64,000 bases of DNA from Lachnospiraceae bacterium (GCA_910574195.1 CAJTBF010000002.1:62001-126000), one strand, 5' to 3'; positions 8,606 to 18,300 are shown, counted from the first letter of the stretch. Numbers and translations: made by a program. Notes: generated by a model not told the origin, from the sequence alone.

Positions 8606-9484
8606 GTGATTACCAGTATGTCGAACCCACGAATCAAAGAGGTGGTGCAATTACAGAAAAAAAGCCGGGTGCGGAATCAGATGGGCGTTTTTGTCGTGGA
8701 GGGGATTCGCATGGTCCGGGAGGCGCCGCCGGATCGGTTGGTGCAGGTTTACATGACGGAAGAGTTTTTTGACAGGCATGGAGCGGAATTGCCGGAAGGA
8801 ATTGTGTCGCCGGAATTGGTATCGCCGCAGGTATTTACTCATATTTCGGATACCAGGACACCACAGGGAGTATTGGCGGTGGTGCGTCAGAAGAAAAGGC
8901 AGGAGAATGAGATACTGTGTTTGGATGCACAGGGAAAGTGTTCTGTGCCGGTTCATATTCTGATTCTGGACAATCTGCAGGATCCGGGGAACGTGGGAAC
9001 CATTTTTCGGACGGCGGAAGCAGCCGGCGCGACCGGAATTTATCTGAGTAATGACAGTGTAGACATTTACAATCCCAAAACCATACGTTCTACCATGGGG
9101 GCCGTTTTCCGAATGCCTTTTGCATATGTGGACAGTGTACCGGAGACGATACGGAAATTGCAGGAGCAGAAAGTACAGGTTTACGCGGCGCATCTGAAGG
9201 GAAAGCGGACTTATGACGCTGAAGATTATACGGTCCCCACGGCATTTTTGATCGGAAATGAAGGCAACGGACTGCGCAAAGAAGTCGCGGATTGTGCGGA
9301 TACCTGGATTCAAATTCCCATGCAGGGGGAGGCGGAGTCGTTGAATGCGGCTGTGGCGGCTTCCATACTGATGTTTGAGGTGAGCAGGCAGCGCCGGAAG
9401 GGATCCCCGTCCTGTCCGGATAGCCGCCAGCCCCTGGCAAAAGCAGCTTCAAACAGGCTGACGGCCGTTACGGCGCGCCCGTAG
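8606..9484 (+). CDS. TrmH/SpoU-family RNA 2'-O-methyltransferase
   Basis: A SAM-dependent SPOUT methyltransferase that modifies the 2'-O of rRNA or tRNA. The N-terminal RNA-binding substrate domain (about 1-100) includes VEGIRMVREA. The SPOUT domain has the three motifs: NLQDPGNVGTIFRTAEAAG, IGNEGNGLRKEV and IPMQGEAESLNAAVAASI, the last two forming the knot. The GTG at 8606 is preceded by TAAGGAGG. After the usual end of the fold (MFEVSRQR) there is an extra Pro/Ala-rich tail of about 30 residues without family similarity, perhaps read-through of intergenic DNA. The exact target nucleotide cannot be assigned. Confidence 0.87.
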   Translation: MITSMSNPRIKEVVQLQKKSRVRNQMGVFVVEGIRMVREAPPDRLVQVYMTEEFFDRHGAELPEGIVSPELVSPQVFTHISDTRTPQGVLAVVRQKKRQENEILCLDAQGKCSVPVHILILDNLQDPGNVGTIFRTAEAAGATGIYLSNDSVDIYNPKTIRSTMGAVFRMPFAYVDSVPETIRKLQEQKVQVYAAHLKGKRTYDAEDYTVPTAFLIGNEGNGLRKEVADCADTWIQIPMQGEAESLNAAVAASILMFEVSRQRRKGSPSCPDSRQPLAKAASNRLTAVTARP

Positions 9485-9540
9485 GGTGGGAACAGTAACA
9501 CTTTCGATAATTTTACTCAATAATTGATAAAGAATACTTC

Positions 9541-9569
9541 TTGGAATTTTTTTCGGGATGTGGTATTAT
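9541..9569 (+). promoter_or_regulatory. sigma-A promoter of argF
   Basis: TTGGAA (9541-9546), a 17-bp spacer and TATTAT (9564-9569). No clear ARG box was seen. Confidence 0.6.
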
Positions 9570-9643
9570 GGAACTGTTTTTTGAAGGAATTTCCGGAATT
9601 GATAAAGATTCTATATAACAGACCGAAAGAAAGGATAAAGAAG

Positions 9644-10648
9644 ATGAACTTAAAAGGACGAAATTTTCTCACATTAAAAGATTTTACGCCGGAAGAGATT
9701 TTATATTTGATTGATTTGGCAGCAGAGGTGAAGGAAAAGAAGAAAAAGGGAATTCCGGTGGACCATTATCGGGGGAAAAATGTGGTATTGCTTTTTGAGA
9801 AGGACAGTACCCGTACCCGGTGTGCGTTTGAAGTGGCGGCACATGATATGGGGATGGGAACGACATATATCGGCGCTACCGGTTCTCAGATGGGAAAAAA
9901 GGAAAGTATTGAGGATACGGCCCGTGTATTGGGGCGGATGTATGACGGGATTGAATACCGCGGCTATGGCCAGGAGATCGTAGAAGCGCTTGCCAAATAT
10001 TCCGGCATCCCGGTGTGGAACGGTCTGACCAATGACTATCATCCCACCCAGATGCTGGCGGACATGCTGACGATTCGGGAACATTTCGGAAGACTGAAAG
10101 GAATCCGTCTGGTTTATATGGGGGATGCGGGATATAATATGGGGAATTCTCTGATGGTTGCATGTACCAAGCTGGGGATGCACTTTGTAGCCTGCGGGCC
10201 GGATGAGTATTATCCCAACGAGGAATTGGTTGCACTATGTAAGGAATACGCGGCGGAGTCCGGCGGAAGTATTACTCTCACGGACGACGTGCAGGCGGGA
10301 ACAAAGAACGCGGATGTGGTTTACACCGACGTGTGGGTTTCCATGGGAGAACCGGATGAGAAGTGGGCCAAGAGAATTCATGATCTGACCGCTTACAAAG
10401 TGACCGGAGAAGTGATGGAGAATGCCGGTGAGAATGCGATTTTTATGCATTGTCTGCCTGCATTCCATGATTTGAAGACGACGATCGGAAAAGAGATGGG
10501 GGAACGCTTCGGGATTACAGAGATGGAAGTGACCGATGAAGTGTTTGAATCTGCCCGGTCTAAGGTGTTTGATGAGGCGGAGAATCGAATGCATACGATC
10601 AAAGCCGTGATGATGGCAACATTGGAAGAGTCGAAGGGCAGTGATTGA
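9644..10648 (+). CDS. argF: ornithine carbamoyltransferase
   Basis: This enzyme forms citrulline from ornithine and carbamoyl phosphate in arginine synthesis (or runs in reverse in arginine catabolism). It has 334 residues. The carbamoyl-phosphate motif STRTR is at 55-59, [11 protein letters not shown] follows in the middle, and HCLPAFHD with His269 marks the ornithine side. The start is the ATG at 9644, which gives the usual [12 protein letters not shown]-terminus; the frame is open farther upstream but that part overlaps the promoter. No other arg gene is adjacent, so anabolic versus catabolic use is not decided. birA follows closely. Confidence 0.96.
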   Translation: MNLKGRNFLTLKDFTPEEILYLIDLAAEVKEKKKKGIPVDHYRGKNVVLLFEKDSTRTRCAFEVAAHDMGMGTTYIGATGSQMGKKESIEDTARVLGRMYDGIEYRGYGQEIVEALAKYSGIPVWNGLTNDYHPTQMLADMLTIREHFGRLKGIRLVYMGDAGYNMGNSLMVACTKLGMHFVACGPDEYYPNEELVALCKEYAAESGGSITLTDDVQAGTKNADVVYTDVWVSMGEPDEKWAKRIHDLTAYKVTGEVMENAGENAIFMHCLPAFHDLKTTIGKEMGERFGITEMEVTDEVFESARSKVFDEAENRMHTIKAVMMATLEESKGSD

Positions 10649-10664
10649 TGCCGGAGGCAAAGCA

Positions 10665-11651
10665 TTGAAAGCAGAAATTTTAAAATTGCTCCGGGAGAGC
10701 GAGGACTATATATCCGGTCAGAAGTTGTGCGACAAGCTCGGCGTATCACGCACGGCTGTATGGAAAGTGATTCAGAAGTTACAGGAGGAAGGATACCAGG
10801 TGGAAGCCGTCCGGAACCGGGGATACCGTATTGCAAAAAGTCCGGATGTGGTTTCTCGGGAGGAACTGGAAAGCCTGCTTTTGAAAAAAACAAAATGGGC
10901 CGGGCAGAAGATCTGCTATTTTGCAGAGACGGATTCTACCAATATTCAGGCAAAGCGTCTGGGCGAGGAAGGTGCGCCCCACGGGACGCTCGTGGTGGCG
11001 GACAAGCAGAATGCCGGGCGTGGAAGAAGAGGAAAGGGTTGGGAATCCCCTTCCGGACATAGTGTTTATATGACGCTTTTGCTGCGGCCGGAGATTCCGC
11101 CGGTGAAAGCACCTATGCTGACCTTGGTGATGGCATATAGTGTGGCGGAAGGACTGCGTTTTGCGGCCGGTGTGGATGCCCGGATCAAATGGCCCAATGA
11201 TATTGTTCTTCATGGAAAAAAGTTGGTGGGGATTTTGACGGAGATGAGTACAGAGATTGATTTTATCAATCATGTTGTGATCGGAGTCGGAATCAATGTC
11301 AACATGGATTCTTTTCCGGAGGAAATTGCGGATACAGCCACTTCTCTGAAGATCGAGACCGGACAGGTACAAAAGCGCGGTCCGCTGATTGTGGAGATTT
11401 TGCGCCGGTTTGAAAAAAATTATGAGACTTATTTAAAGACGGAAGATTTGTCTGGGCTTCGGGAGGCATATAACCACTTACTGGTGAACTGTGAAAGAGA
11501 AGTACAGATTCTGGGGGCCCGGGATTCTTACCGTGCAGTGGCATTGGGAATCAATGACGGCGGGGAACTGCTGGTCAAAAAAGAGGATGGAAGCGTGGAA
11601 GCCGTATATGCCGGAGAGGTTTCTGTTCGGGGAATTTACGGATATGTTTAA
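10665..11651 (+). CDS. birA: bifunctional biotin ligase / biotin operon repressor
   Basis: BirA attaches biotin to acyl-CoA carboxylase carrier domains and can act as a biotin-responsive repressor. About 328 residues. An N-terminal winged helix (about 1-60, with SGQKLCDKLGVSRTAVWKVI) shows that this is the regulatory two-domain form. The ligase domain has GRGRRGKGWESPSG (biotinyl-AMP loop) and KWPNDIVLHGKKLVGIL. I prefer the TTG at 10665, because GGAGG (10653-10657) lies 7 nt before it. The alternative GTG at 10641 overlaps the argF end and has no ribosome-binding site. Confidence 0.92.
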   Translation: MKAEILKLLRESEDYISGQKLCDKLGVSRTAVWKVIQKLQEEGYQVEAVRNRGYRIAKSPDVVSREELESLLLKKTKWAGQKICYFAETDSTNIQAKRLGEEGAPHGTLVVADKQNAGRGRRGKGWESPSGHSVYMTLLLRPEIPPVKAPMLTLVMAYSVAEGLRFAAGVDARIKWPNDIVLHGKKLVGILTEMSTEIDFINHVVIGVGINVNMDSFPEEIADTATSLKIETGQVQKRGPLIVEILRRFEKNYETYLKTEDLSGLREAYNHLLVNCEREVQILGARDSYRAVALGINDGGELLVKKEDGSVEAVYAGEVSVRGIYGYV

Positions 11652-11756
11652 GTTGTTTCGGATACCGCTTTTTGACAGGCTGTAAGATAAACATGAAAAA
11701 GTATGTGGAAATCAATACAGTGCGTTTAATAGTGCAACGGGAAAGAAGAGGAAAAA

Positions 11757-12110
11757 ATGGACGAAGAGATCGTATTGTGCGCCGCCAGTTCCTATGAGCG
11801 AAAATTTTATCTGAATCCGGAGTTTGAAGCGCTGCCGGAATCGATCCGGCAGGAACTGCAGATCATGTGCGTTCTTTATACCGAGGATGTGGGCGGCGTA
11901 CTTCTGGTCGTATATGATGAAGAGGGAAATCTGGAACTAAAGGTAGATCATACCGAAGATGATTTTGCGTTTGACGAGATCGGCAGTGTACTGAAGATCA
12001 AAGAACTGCAGCAGACAAAACAGGACTTGTTTGAAGCGCTGGAGTTGTTTTTTAAAGTATTTTATTTGGGAGAAGAGATCGAACAGGAGAGGGAATCAGA
12101 ATGTTATTGA
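11757..12110 (+). CDS. conserved hypothetical protein (possibly DUF6145)
   Basis: A small acidic protein of 117 residues with predicted alpha/beta content ([31 protein letters not shown] can be read as beta strands) and a C-terminal helix. No catalytic motif, signal peptide or membrane segment. From memory it resembles the DUF6145 family found next to coaX in Lachnospiraceae, but that needs checking. It starts behind AGAAGAGGAAAA and overlaps coaX by 10 nt, so the two are translationally coupled. Confidence 0.75.
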   Translation: MDEEIVLCAASSYERKFYLNPEFEALPESIRQELQIMCVLYTEDVGGVLLVVYDEEGNLELKVDHTEDDFAFDEIGSVLKIKELQQTKQDLFEALELFFKVFYLGEEIEQERESECY

Positions 12111-12871
12111 CACTGGATGTGGGAAATACCAATGTGACAATGGGGGTATTCCGGGACGATACGCTGCTTGGCACGTTCCGGATGACGACGAAGCTCCCGC
12201 GGACTTCGGACGAATATGGGGTACTGATTTGCAGTATTCTGGAATACCGGCAGATCCATTCGCAGGAAATTGACGCGGTGATCATTGCCTCTGTTGTCCC
12301 GGATATTATGCATTCTCTTACCAGCGGCGTGATCAAATATTTGAAAGTGCAGCCTTTGATTGTGTCTGCCGGAGTGAAGACGGGAATCCGGATCGCCACG
12401 GAGAATCCGAAGCAGATCGGACCGGATCGGATTGTGGACGCCGTGGCCGGGTATGATCTGTTTGGGGCGCCGGTGATCGTAGTGGATTTTGGCACGGCGA
12501 CGACTTATGATCTGATCGGACCTGGAGGCGTATTTGAGGCAGGCGTCACGGCGCCCGGAATCGAGACGGCAGGGCGTTCCCTCTGGGGAGGCGCAGCTAT
12601 GCTGCCTGCCATTGAGATTCGGAAACCTTCTTCCATACTGGCGAAGGAGACTGTGTCCAGTATGCAGGCGGGGCTGGTATACGGCGCGGTAGGGCAGACG
12701 GAATATATTCTTCAGAAAATGAAAGAAGAGTCCGGTTATTTGGAGGCAAAGGTCGTAGCAACGGGAGGTTTGGGAAAAATCATTGCGCGGGAGACGAAGA
12801 GTATTGACGTCTATGATCCGGAACTGACGTTGAACGGCCTGCGGCTGATCTATGATAAGAACAAAAGGTGA
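12101..12871 (+). CDS. coaX: type III pantothenate kinase
   Basis: CoaX phosphorylates pantothenate in the first step of coenzyme A synthesis, is not feedback-inhibited by CoA and needs a monovalent cation. The 256-residue protein has the ASKHA signatures: [13 protein letters not shown] (residues 5-17, phosphate 1), [28 protein letters not shown] (phosphate 2) and an adenosine-site segment near [11 protein letters not shown]. It lies between the small hypothetical gene and dusB with overlaps on both sides, in one operon with birA. Confidence 0.95.
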   Translation: MLLTLDVGNTNVTMGVFRDDTLLGTFRMTTKLPRTSDEYGVLICSILEYRQIHSQEIDAVIIASVVPDIMHSLTSGVIKYLKVQPLIVSAGVKTGIRIATENPKQIGPDRIVDAVAGYDLFGAPVIVVDFGTATTYDLIGPGGVFEAGVTAPGIETAGRSLWGGAAMLPAIEIRKPSSILAKETVSSMQAGLVYGAVGQTEYILQKMKEESGYLEAKVVATGGLGKIIARETKSIDVYDPELTLNGLRLIYDKNKR

Positions 12872-13845
12872 GCGGTGCGTCCAGGATGAGAGAATTAAAA
12901 ATCGGAAATGTAGTTTTAAAAAATGCATATATTCTTGGCCCGATGGCAGGTGTAACAGACCTGCCATTTCGTTTATTGTGCAAGGAGCAGGGGGCGGGCC
13001 TTCTCTGTATGGAGATGGTCAGCGCCAAGGCCATTCTGTACGGAAATAAAAATACGGAAAGTCTGCTGACGATTCATCCGGAGGAGCTGCCCGTATCTCT
13101 TCAACTGTTCGGTTCGGATCCGAAGATTGTCAGCGAGATGGCAAAACGGATTGAGGAACGCCCTTTCGCTTTTCTGGATATCAATATGGGGTGTCCGGTA
13201 CCTAAAGTGGTCCGAAACGGGGAAGGTTCCGCCCTGATGAAGAATCCGAAACTGGTATATGAACTGGTGCACGCGGTGGTGAAAGCCATTCAGAAACCGG
13301 TGACGGTAAAGATTCGAAAAGGGGTTGACGATGCGCATGTCAATGCCGTGGAGATTGCGAAAATTGTGGAAGAAGCAGGGGCATCGGCAGTGGCGGTTCA
13401 TGGACGGACGAGGGAGCAGTATTATACAGGTCGTGCAGATTGGGAGATCATTCGGAAAGTGAAAGAGGCCGTGCAGATTCCGGTGATCGGAAACGGAGAC
13501 GTGACCTCCGGGGAACGGGCCGTACAGATGCAGAAAGAAACCGGGTGCGACGGCATCATGATTGCACGGGGAGCGCAGGGAAATCCCTGGGTTTTTTCGG
13601 AACTATTGCAATACGAAGAAACAGGTACACTTCCACCGCGGCCGTCCGTGGAAGAAATCCGCCGCACGATGCTGCGTCATGCACGTCTGCAGATTACATA
13701 CAAAGGAGAATATCTGGGAATCCGGGAGATGCGTAAGCATGTGTCCTGGTATACGAAAGGACTGCATGGCGCGGCACGTCTGCGGGAAGAAATCAATCGG
13801 GTGGAGAGTTATGAAGAATTGGAAGAGATCTTGACAGGGTTGTAA
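12868..13845 (+). CDS. dusB: tRNA-dihydrouridine synthase B
   Basis: An FMN-dependent enzyme that reduces uridine to dihydrouridine in the tRNA D-loop. The TIM-barrel protein, about 325 residues, has [12 protein letters not shown] (FMN phosphate region), [12 protein letters not shown] with the catalytic Cys, [24 protein letters not shown] and [12 protein letters not shown] at 12868 overlaps the coaX stop. An ATG at 12886 is the alternative and fits the usual MRELKIGN start. The downstream kinase has its own promoter inside the dusB 3' end, so dusB is the last gene of the birA-coaX unit. Confidence 0.93.
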   Translation: MSGASRMRELKIGNVVLKNAYILGPMAGVTDLPFRLLCKEQGAGLLCMEMVSAKAILYGNKNTESLLTIHPEELPVSLQLFGSDPKIVSEMAKRIEERPFAFLDINMGCPVPKVVRNGEGSALMKNPKLVYELVHAVVKAIQKPVTVKIRKGVDDAHVNAVEIAKIVEEAGASAVAVHGRTREQYYTGRADWEIIRKVKEAVQIPVIGNGDVTSGERAVQMQKETGCDGIMIARGAQGNPWVFSELLQYEETGTLPPRPSVEEIRRTMLRHARLQITYKGEYLGIREMRKHVSWYTKGLHGAARLREEINRVESYEELEEILTGL

Positions 13846-13860
13846 AGTTTTGAGTATACT
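13831..13860 (+). promoter_or_regulatory. sigma-A promoter of the PfkB-family kinase
   Basis: TTGACA (13831-13836), an 18-bp spacer and TATACT (13855-13860), overlapping the end of dusB. Confidence 0.72.
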
Positions 13861-13895
13861 TGGTTCAGAGACAGGAAGGGAAGGAGTGCAGGAGG

Positions 13896-14858
13896 ATGAA
13901 AAAAAATTTTGATGTAATCGCAATGGGGGAGCTTTTGATTGATTTTACGATGAACGGACAGAGTGGGCAGGGAAATGACCTGTTTGAAGCATGTCCCGGC
14001 GGAGCGCCCTGTAATGTGCTGGCTCTTCTGAATAAGATGGGGAAGAAGACGGCATTTTTAGGGAAGGTAGGAAAGGATCAGTTCGGAACGTTGCTGCGCA
14101 GTACACTGGAAGAGGTGGGGATTGATGCATCTCACTTACTGACGGATGAGCAGGTCAATACAACACTGGCATTTGTACATACATTTCCTGACGGGGATCG
14201 GGAGTTCTCTTTTTACCGGAATCCCGGCGCGGATATGATGCTTACCGAGGAGGAAGTGGATCCCGATTTTCTGGCGCAGGCTCGTCTGTTCCACTTTGGC
14301 ACGTTGTCCATGACGCATGAAGGGGTACGTAAAGCGACGAAAAAGGCAGTGGAATCCGCAAAAGAGCAAGGGCTTCTGATTTCTTTCGATCCCAATCTGC
14401 GGCCGCCTCTGTGGAGTACGCTGGAACTTGCGAAAGAGCAGATGGAATATGGGTTTGCACACTGTGATATCCTGAAAATCTCGGACAATGAGATTCAATT
14501 TGTGTCCGGAAAAGAGGATTATGACGAGGGAATCCAATATCTGCAGGAAAAGTATCAGATCCCCTTGATTCTTTTGACCATGGGCAAAGAGGGAAGCCGG
14601 GCTTATTATAAAGGAATGCGTGTGGAACGCCCCGGATTTTCCTGTAAGACGATTGAGACCACGGGTGCAGGAGATACCTTCTGTGGAAGTACCCTGTATT
14701 ATCTTCTGGATCACGATTTTGTATGTCTGACGGAAGCACAGCTTGGGGAAATGCTGACCTTCGCCAATGCGGCGGCGGCCATTGTTACGACAAGAAAGGG
14801 TGCGATTCGTGCAATGCCGGAGAAAGAAGAAGTGGAAAAGCTGATTGCTTCTGTCTAA
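13896..14858 (+). CDS. PfkB-family carbohydrate kinase (fructokinase-like)
   Basis: A ribokinase-superfamily sugar kinase of 320 residues. Visible are the N-terminal substrate motif GGAPCNVLALLNKMG (PfkB signature 1) and the C-terminal ETTGAGDTFCGS (signature 2) with the catalytic Asp in GAGD. Overall the sequence is closest to bacterial fructokinases (GELLIDF, FPDGDREFSFYRNPGADMML). AAGGAG (13881-13886) lies 9 nt before the ATG. It stands convergent to the AraC gene across a bidirectional terminator. A role in processing fructose released from alpha-galactosides such as raffinose is plausible but inferred only from nearness. Confidence 0.86.
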   Translation: MKKNFDVIAMGELLIDFTMNGQSGQGNDLFEACPGGAPCNVLALLNKMGKKTAFLGKVGKDQFGTLLRSTLEEVGIDASHLLTDEQVNTTLAFVHTFPDGDREFSFYRNPGADMMLTEEEVDPDFLAQARLFHFGTLSMTHEGVRKATKKAVESAKEQGLLISFDPNLRPPLWSTLELAKEQMEYGFAHCDILKISDNEIQFVSGKEDYDEGIQYLQEKYQIPLILLTMGKEGSRAYYKGMRVERPGFSCKTIETTGAGDTFCGSTLYYLLDHDFVCLTEAQLGEMLTFANAAAAIVTTRKGAIRAMPEKEEVEKLIASV

Positions 14859-14876
14859 AGGAAGAAAAGAAATGAA

Positions 14877-14928
14877 AAACAAGGCGTCGGGAAGACAATG
14901 TTACAGTCTTTCCGGCGCCCTGTTTTTT
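14877..14928. terminator. bidirectional terminator between convergent genes
   Basis: An A-rich stretch, GGCGTCGGGAAGAC, a loop, GTCTTTCCGGCGCC and TGTTTTTT. The stem is near perfect and flanked by A and T tracts, so it can serve both the kinase gene and the AraC gene. Confidence 0.85.
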
Positions 14929-15778
14929 AAATTCTCCCCCGGTTTCTGTTTCTCCATTCTCTTGGAGATAAGGTATAAATTTTCTTAAAAGCGCGTGAAA
15001 AATGCAACTGGTTCGGATACCCTACGGCATTGGAGATATCTCCGATGGACAGTTGGGATAACTTTAGTAGCTCTGTTGCTTTAATCATGCGGTAGCTAAG
15101 TAAAAATTCCTGCGGGGATTTCCCCATCACATCTTTGAAAATCTTTCCGAAGTAACTGCGGTTCAGCCCGCAGGTTTTTGCGATATCTTCTACCGAGATC
15201 TCATTCTGGAAATTTTCCTCAATGTAAGAAATTGCTTCTTTAATATAGAAATCCCGCAATTTACTGCCTCTGGGAACAGACATATTAACAGCGGAGCGTG
15301 TCAGATAGTCCAGAAAGAGATAAAGATGGCCAATCAGATGAAAGGCGGGCAGGTCTTTGTGCTCAATCAGGTATAGCATCTCTTTCATCATTTCCTCCCG
15401 CAGATCTTTGGAACGTGCATGATATACGGGATGATCTCTCGAAAGTCCGCTGAGTTCTACGACTTCCTTTGCATGAAGACCATCAAATTCAATCCATGTA
15501 TATTCCCATGGAAGATTCTGATCTGCTGTGTAGGTGCTGATCTGCCCGGGAAAAAGCATAAATCCCTGACCGCTTTTAATTTGGTAAGAGTGGGTATTTC
15601 CTTTGGAATCGTCTGCAAGTAATGTGCCCGTTCCGGAGATGACATAGTGGAACAGATAATGGTTCCTTGCAACAGGTCCGAACGAATGGGAAGGGGTACA
15701 TTGTTCCCATCCGAACTGATAAAGTCCTAAATCAATAAAATGCTCGCTTGGAAAAACTGAAAACTTCACTTCAGACAT
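14927..15778 (-). CDS. AraC-family transcriptional regulator of the alpha-galactoside locus
   Basis: 283 residues. The N-terminal cupin sugar-sensing domain (about 1-165) includes HYVISGTGTLLADD and GFMLFPGQISTYTAD. The C-terminal double helix-turn-helix (about 180-283) has SVEDIAKTCGLNRSYFGKIFK and LSIGDISNAVGYPNQLHFSRAFKK. The start at 15778 is backed by AAGGAGG about 7 nt upstream; the frame is open for 13 more codons that lack support. The gene is divergent from the ABC uptake operon and most likely activates it in response to raffinose- or melibiose-type sugars. Three similar sequence motifs in the shared region are candidate binding sites. Confidence 0.9.
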   Translation of the reverse strand: MSEVKFSVFPSEHFIDLGLYQFGWEQCTPSHSFGPVARNHYLFHYVISGTGTLLADDSKGNTHSYQIKSGQGFMLFPGQISTYTADQNLPWEYTWIEFDGLHAKEVVELSGLSRDHPVYHARSKDLREEMMKEMLYLIEHKDLPAFHLIGHLYLFLDYLTRSAVNMSVPRGSKLRDFYIKEAISYIEENFQNEISVEDIAKTCGLNRSYFGKIFKDVMGKSPQEFLLSYRMIKATELLKLSQLSIGDISNAVGYPNQLHFSRAFKKIYTLSPREWRNRNRGRI

Positions 15779-15889
15779 GAGAACCTCCTTTTCCGCCGAT
15801 TGCTGGAAGTCCGGCAAACAACGGCATCACCGACTAGTTGTCCCTGAAAACGGGGAAAGTGGCAATATCGTAAGTTAAACGTGTTGATT

Positions 15890-15917
15890 CCGGATTTTCT
15901 GATTTCAGAGAATCCGG
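15890..15917. other. hairpin in the divergent control region
   Basis: CCGGATT and AATCCGG, with TCTG/CAGA inside them, form an inverted repeat around TTT. It may be a leader hairpin of the AraC gene or an operator. Apart from this and the motifs at 15966-16068, the 350-bp region between the two genes shows nothing else I can name. Confidence 0.4.
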
Positions 15918-15965
15918 TATGAATGATATCTTTTTTTCCTTACAGAGATACAGTATATACTAAAA

Positions 15966-16068
15966 CATTCCAAAATGCTAGATGTATTTTTTATTTAAAG
16001 CTAAAAATGGCAGAAAGATATAAAAATAGCAAAATGGTGCTATTCATTCGTTACATTTCAAAATGCTA
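15966..16068 (+). promoter_or_regulatory. candidate AraC operator: repeated CAAAATGCTA motif
   Basis: CATTCCAAAATGCTA (15966-15980) and CATTTCAAAATGCTA (16054-16068) match at 14 of 15 positions and lie 88 bp apart. A related inverted motif, TAGCAAAATGGTGCTA, lies between them at 16027-16042. The proximal copy runs into the -10 box. Confidence 0.6.
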
Positions 16069-16072
16069 TAAT
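16064..16072 (+). promoter_or_regulatory. extended -10 promoter of the ABC uptake operon
   Basis: TGC-TATAAT with TATAAT at 16067-16072 and no good -35 box, as expected of an activator-dependent promoter. Confidence 0.6.
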
Positions 16073-16128
16073 ATTGCCATCACGGAAATCGAAAGGATTT
16101 CTGAAAAGGGAAAGGAGAAAGTGAAGCA

Positions 16129-17412
16129 ATGAGAAGAAGGAAAGTAATGTTAAGTGTGCTTCTGGCCGGCATTATGCTGGCATCCATGTTCTTAAGTGCA
16201 TGTGGTACCGATGAGGCTGACGGTAAGACTGTAATCGAACTGGTGCAGTACAAGCCAGAGGCGGTGGATGTGTTTGAGAAGCTGGAAGAAGAGTTTAATG
16301 CGACACACGACGACATCCTGTTGAAGATCGATTCGCCCAATGATGCGATGACGATTCTCAAAACCAGATTCATCCGGGAAGACTATCCGGATATTCTTGG
16401 AATCGGAGGAGATATTAACTATTCTTATTTTGTTGATTCCGATATCCTTGCTGATGTGTCAGATTATCCAGGACTTGAGACAATCAAACCGGCATATCTG
16501 GATATTCTGGAAGCATTGGAATTTGTTCCAACAGAAGGAACTTTCGGTGTGCCGTATGTGGCAAATGCGGCAGGTGTGTTGTACAACCGCGATATGTTTA
16601 AAAAGCATGGCTGGAAGATTCCGGAGACCTGGAATGAGTTCATGGATCTTTGCGCAGAGATTGAATCCGAAGGAATTCAGCCGTTGTATTTTGGATTCAA
16701 AGACACATGGACTTGTCTGGCGCCATGGAATGCGCTGGCAGTTGATCTGGCGCCGGCGGATGTCTGTAAGCAGGTAAACAGAGGGGAGACCAATTTTACA
16801 GACGAATACGGCGTGATTGCAGAGAAGATGCTGGAGCTGTTGGCGTATGGAGAGGACGGACCGTTTGCATATGGGTATAACGATGCATGTACGGCTTTCG
16901 CAAATGGGGAATCCGCGATGTACACCATTGGAAGTTATGCGGTGCCGCAGATCAAATCTGTAAATCCGGACATGAATATTGATTCCTTTGTTATGCCGGG
17001 AAATGATACCGAAGAAGAGAATGTATTGAACTCCGGTGTGGACCTGCAGTTCTGTGTTACCACGGAATGCAAGGACAAAGAGGCAGCTTATGAGGTTCTT
17101 GATTTCCTTTTGGAGCATGATAATATTCAGATGTATCTGGACGACCAGAACGCAGTTCCCTGTAAAGATGAAACATTCGATCTTGCATCGGAAGTGGACG
17201 GTATGAAGAAATATATCGAGGAAGGCAGAATGTCGGATTACCAGGATCATTATTATCCGTCAGAGATGGGTGTGGATATGCAGATCCAGACATTGCTGAT
17301 CAATCAGGATGTGGATGCATTCCTGGCGAAATTCGATAAAGACTGGCTGCGCTATAACCGTGACATTATCCGTCTGGTAGAAGCCTATGAGGCGGAACAT
17401 GGAAATGAGTAA
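16129..17412 (+). CDS. sugar ABC transporter substrate-binding lipoprotein
   Basis: A family 1 extracellular solute-binding protein of 427 residues. The signal peptide ends in a lipobox LSAC with Cys25, so it is anchored in the outer face of the membrane. The mature protein has the type I binding-protein pattern (FEKLEEEFNATHDDILLKI near the N-terminus, GVPYVANAAGVLYNRDMFKKHGWKIPETWNEF in the hinge region). Two permeases follow at 21 nt and 0 nt spacing, and an alpha-galactosidase lies downstream, so the ligand is probably an alpha-galactoside. No ATPase gene is present; a shared MsmX-type ATPase elsewhere is the likely partner. Confidence 0.9.
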   Translation: MRRRKVMLSVLLAGIMLASMFLSACGTDEADGKTVIELVQYKPEAVDVFEKLEEEFNATHDDILLKIDSPNDAMTILKTRFIREDYPDILGIGGDINYSYFVDSDILADVSDYPGLETIKPAYLDILEALEFVPTEGTFGVPYVANAAGVLYNRDMFKKHGWKIPETWNEFMDLCAEIESEGIQPLYFGFKDTWTCLAPWNALAVDLAPADVCKQVNRGETNFTDEYGVIAEKMLELLAYGEDGPFAYGYNDACTAFANGESAMYTIGSYAVPQIKSVNPDMNIDSFVMPGNDTEEENVLNSGVDLQFCVTTECKDKEAAYEVLDFLLEHDNIQMYLDDQNAVPCKDETFDLASEVDGMKKYIEEGRMSDYQDHYYPSEMGVDMQIQTLLINQDVDAFLAKFDKDWLRYNRDIIRLVEAYEAEHGNE

Positions 17413-17433
17413 TCGGAAAGGAGAGGGAAGAAA

Positions 17434-18300
17434 ATGAAAAAAATGAATGACAGAGAACGGACATTTTTATTGATGACGATACCGATCCTTATCCTGTTCT
17501 TCTGCTTTAATACATTGCCGTTGATCAAGGGTGCGATTTACAGCTTTACAAATTTCAAGGGGTATGGAACTTATGACTGGGTTGGAGTACGGAACTATAT
17601 CGATCTGTTCCAGGACGGCCGTGTAGGAAAATCGTACTGGTTTACCTTTAAACTGGCATTGGTTTCCACCATCGTAGTAAATGTGGTCAGCCTGATTCTG
17701 GCATTGGGACTGAACAGCAAGATCAAATTCAAGAGTGCGCTGCGCGGACTGTACTTTATTCCGAATATCCTGGGCGCCCTGGTAGTTGGTTATATTTTCA
17801 ATTACTTCTATACATACATTCTTCCGGCAATTGTGAAGATGATGGGCGGAGAAGGAACCAGTATGCTGGCAAGTACGAAATGGGCGTGGATTGCGATCAT
17901 GATTGTCTGTGCATGGCAGTCTGTGGCGATGAACACCATTATCTATATTTCCGGTCTGCAGACGGTGCCGGAGGATGTCTATGAGGCAGGTTCCATTGAC
18001 GGAGCGACCGGATGGGCACAGTTCAAGCATCTGACCTTCCCGTTGATTCTTCCGTTTTTCAGTATCAACATGGTGCTGTGTATGAAGAACTTCCTGATGG
18101 TATTTGATCAGATCATGGCATTGACAAAGGGTGGTCCTGCACAGAGTACAGAATCCATTTCCTTCCTGATTTACAACAACGGTATGTCAGGCGGACAGTT
18201 CGGATTCCAGAGCGCCAATGCAGTGGTATTCTTTATCATGATTGTCGCAATTTCCGTAGCACAGATGACATTCACAAGTAAGAGGGAGGAACAGTTATAA
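17434..18300 (+). CDS. carbohydrate ABC transporter permease (MalF type)
   Basis: An inner-membrane permease of 288 residues with about six transmembrane helices. The cytoplasmic EAA loop, which docks the ATPase, is YEAGSIDGATGWAQFKHLTFP. Typical N-terminal order: a first helix (FLLMTIPILILFFCF), an external loop with GVRNYIDLF, then the permease core. AAAGGAGAG precedes the ATG. Its stop overlaps the start of the second permease by one base, so the two are made together as a heterodimer. Confidence 0.92.
   Translation: MKKMNDRERTFLLMTIPILILFFCFNTLPLIKGAIYSFTNFKGYGTYDWVGVRNYIDLFQDGRVGKSYWFTFKLALVSTIVVNVVSLILALGLNSKIKFKSALRGLYFIPNILGALVVGYIFNYFYTYILPAIVKMMGGEGTSMLASTKWAWIAIMIVCAWQSVAMNTIIYISGLQTVPEDVYEAGSIDGATGWAQFKHLTFPLILPFFSINMVLCMKNFLMVFDQIMALTKGGPAQSTESISFLIYNNGMSGGQFGFQSANAVVFFIMIVAISVAQMTFTSKREEQL

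Noticed and set aside
10641-10664. GTG start of birA overlapping argF
   Set aside because: No ribosome-binding site; GGAGG at 10653-10657 fits the TTG at 10665.
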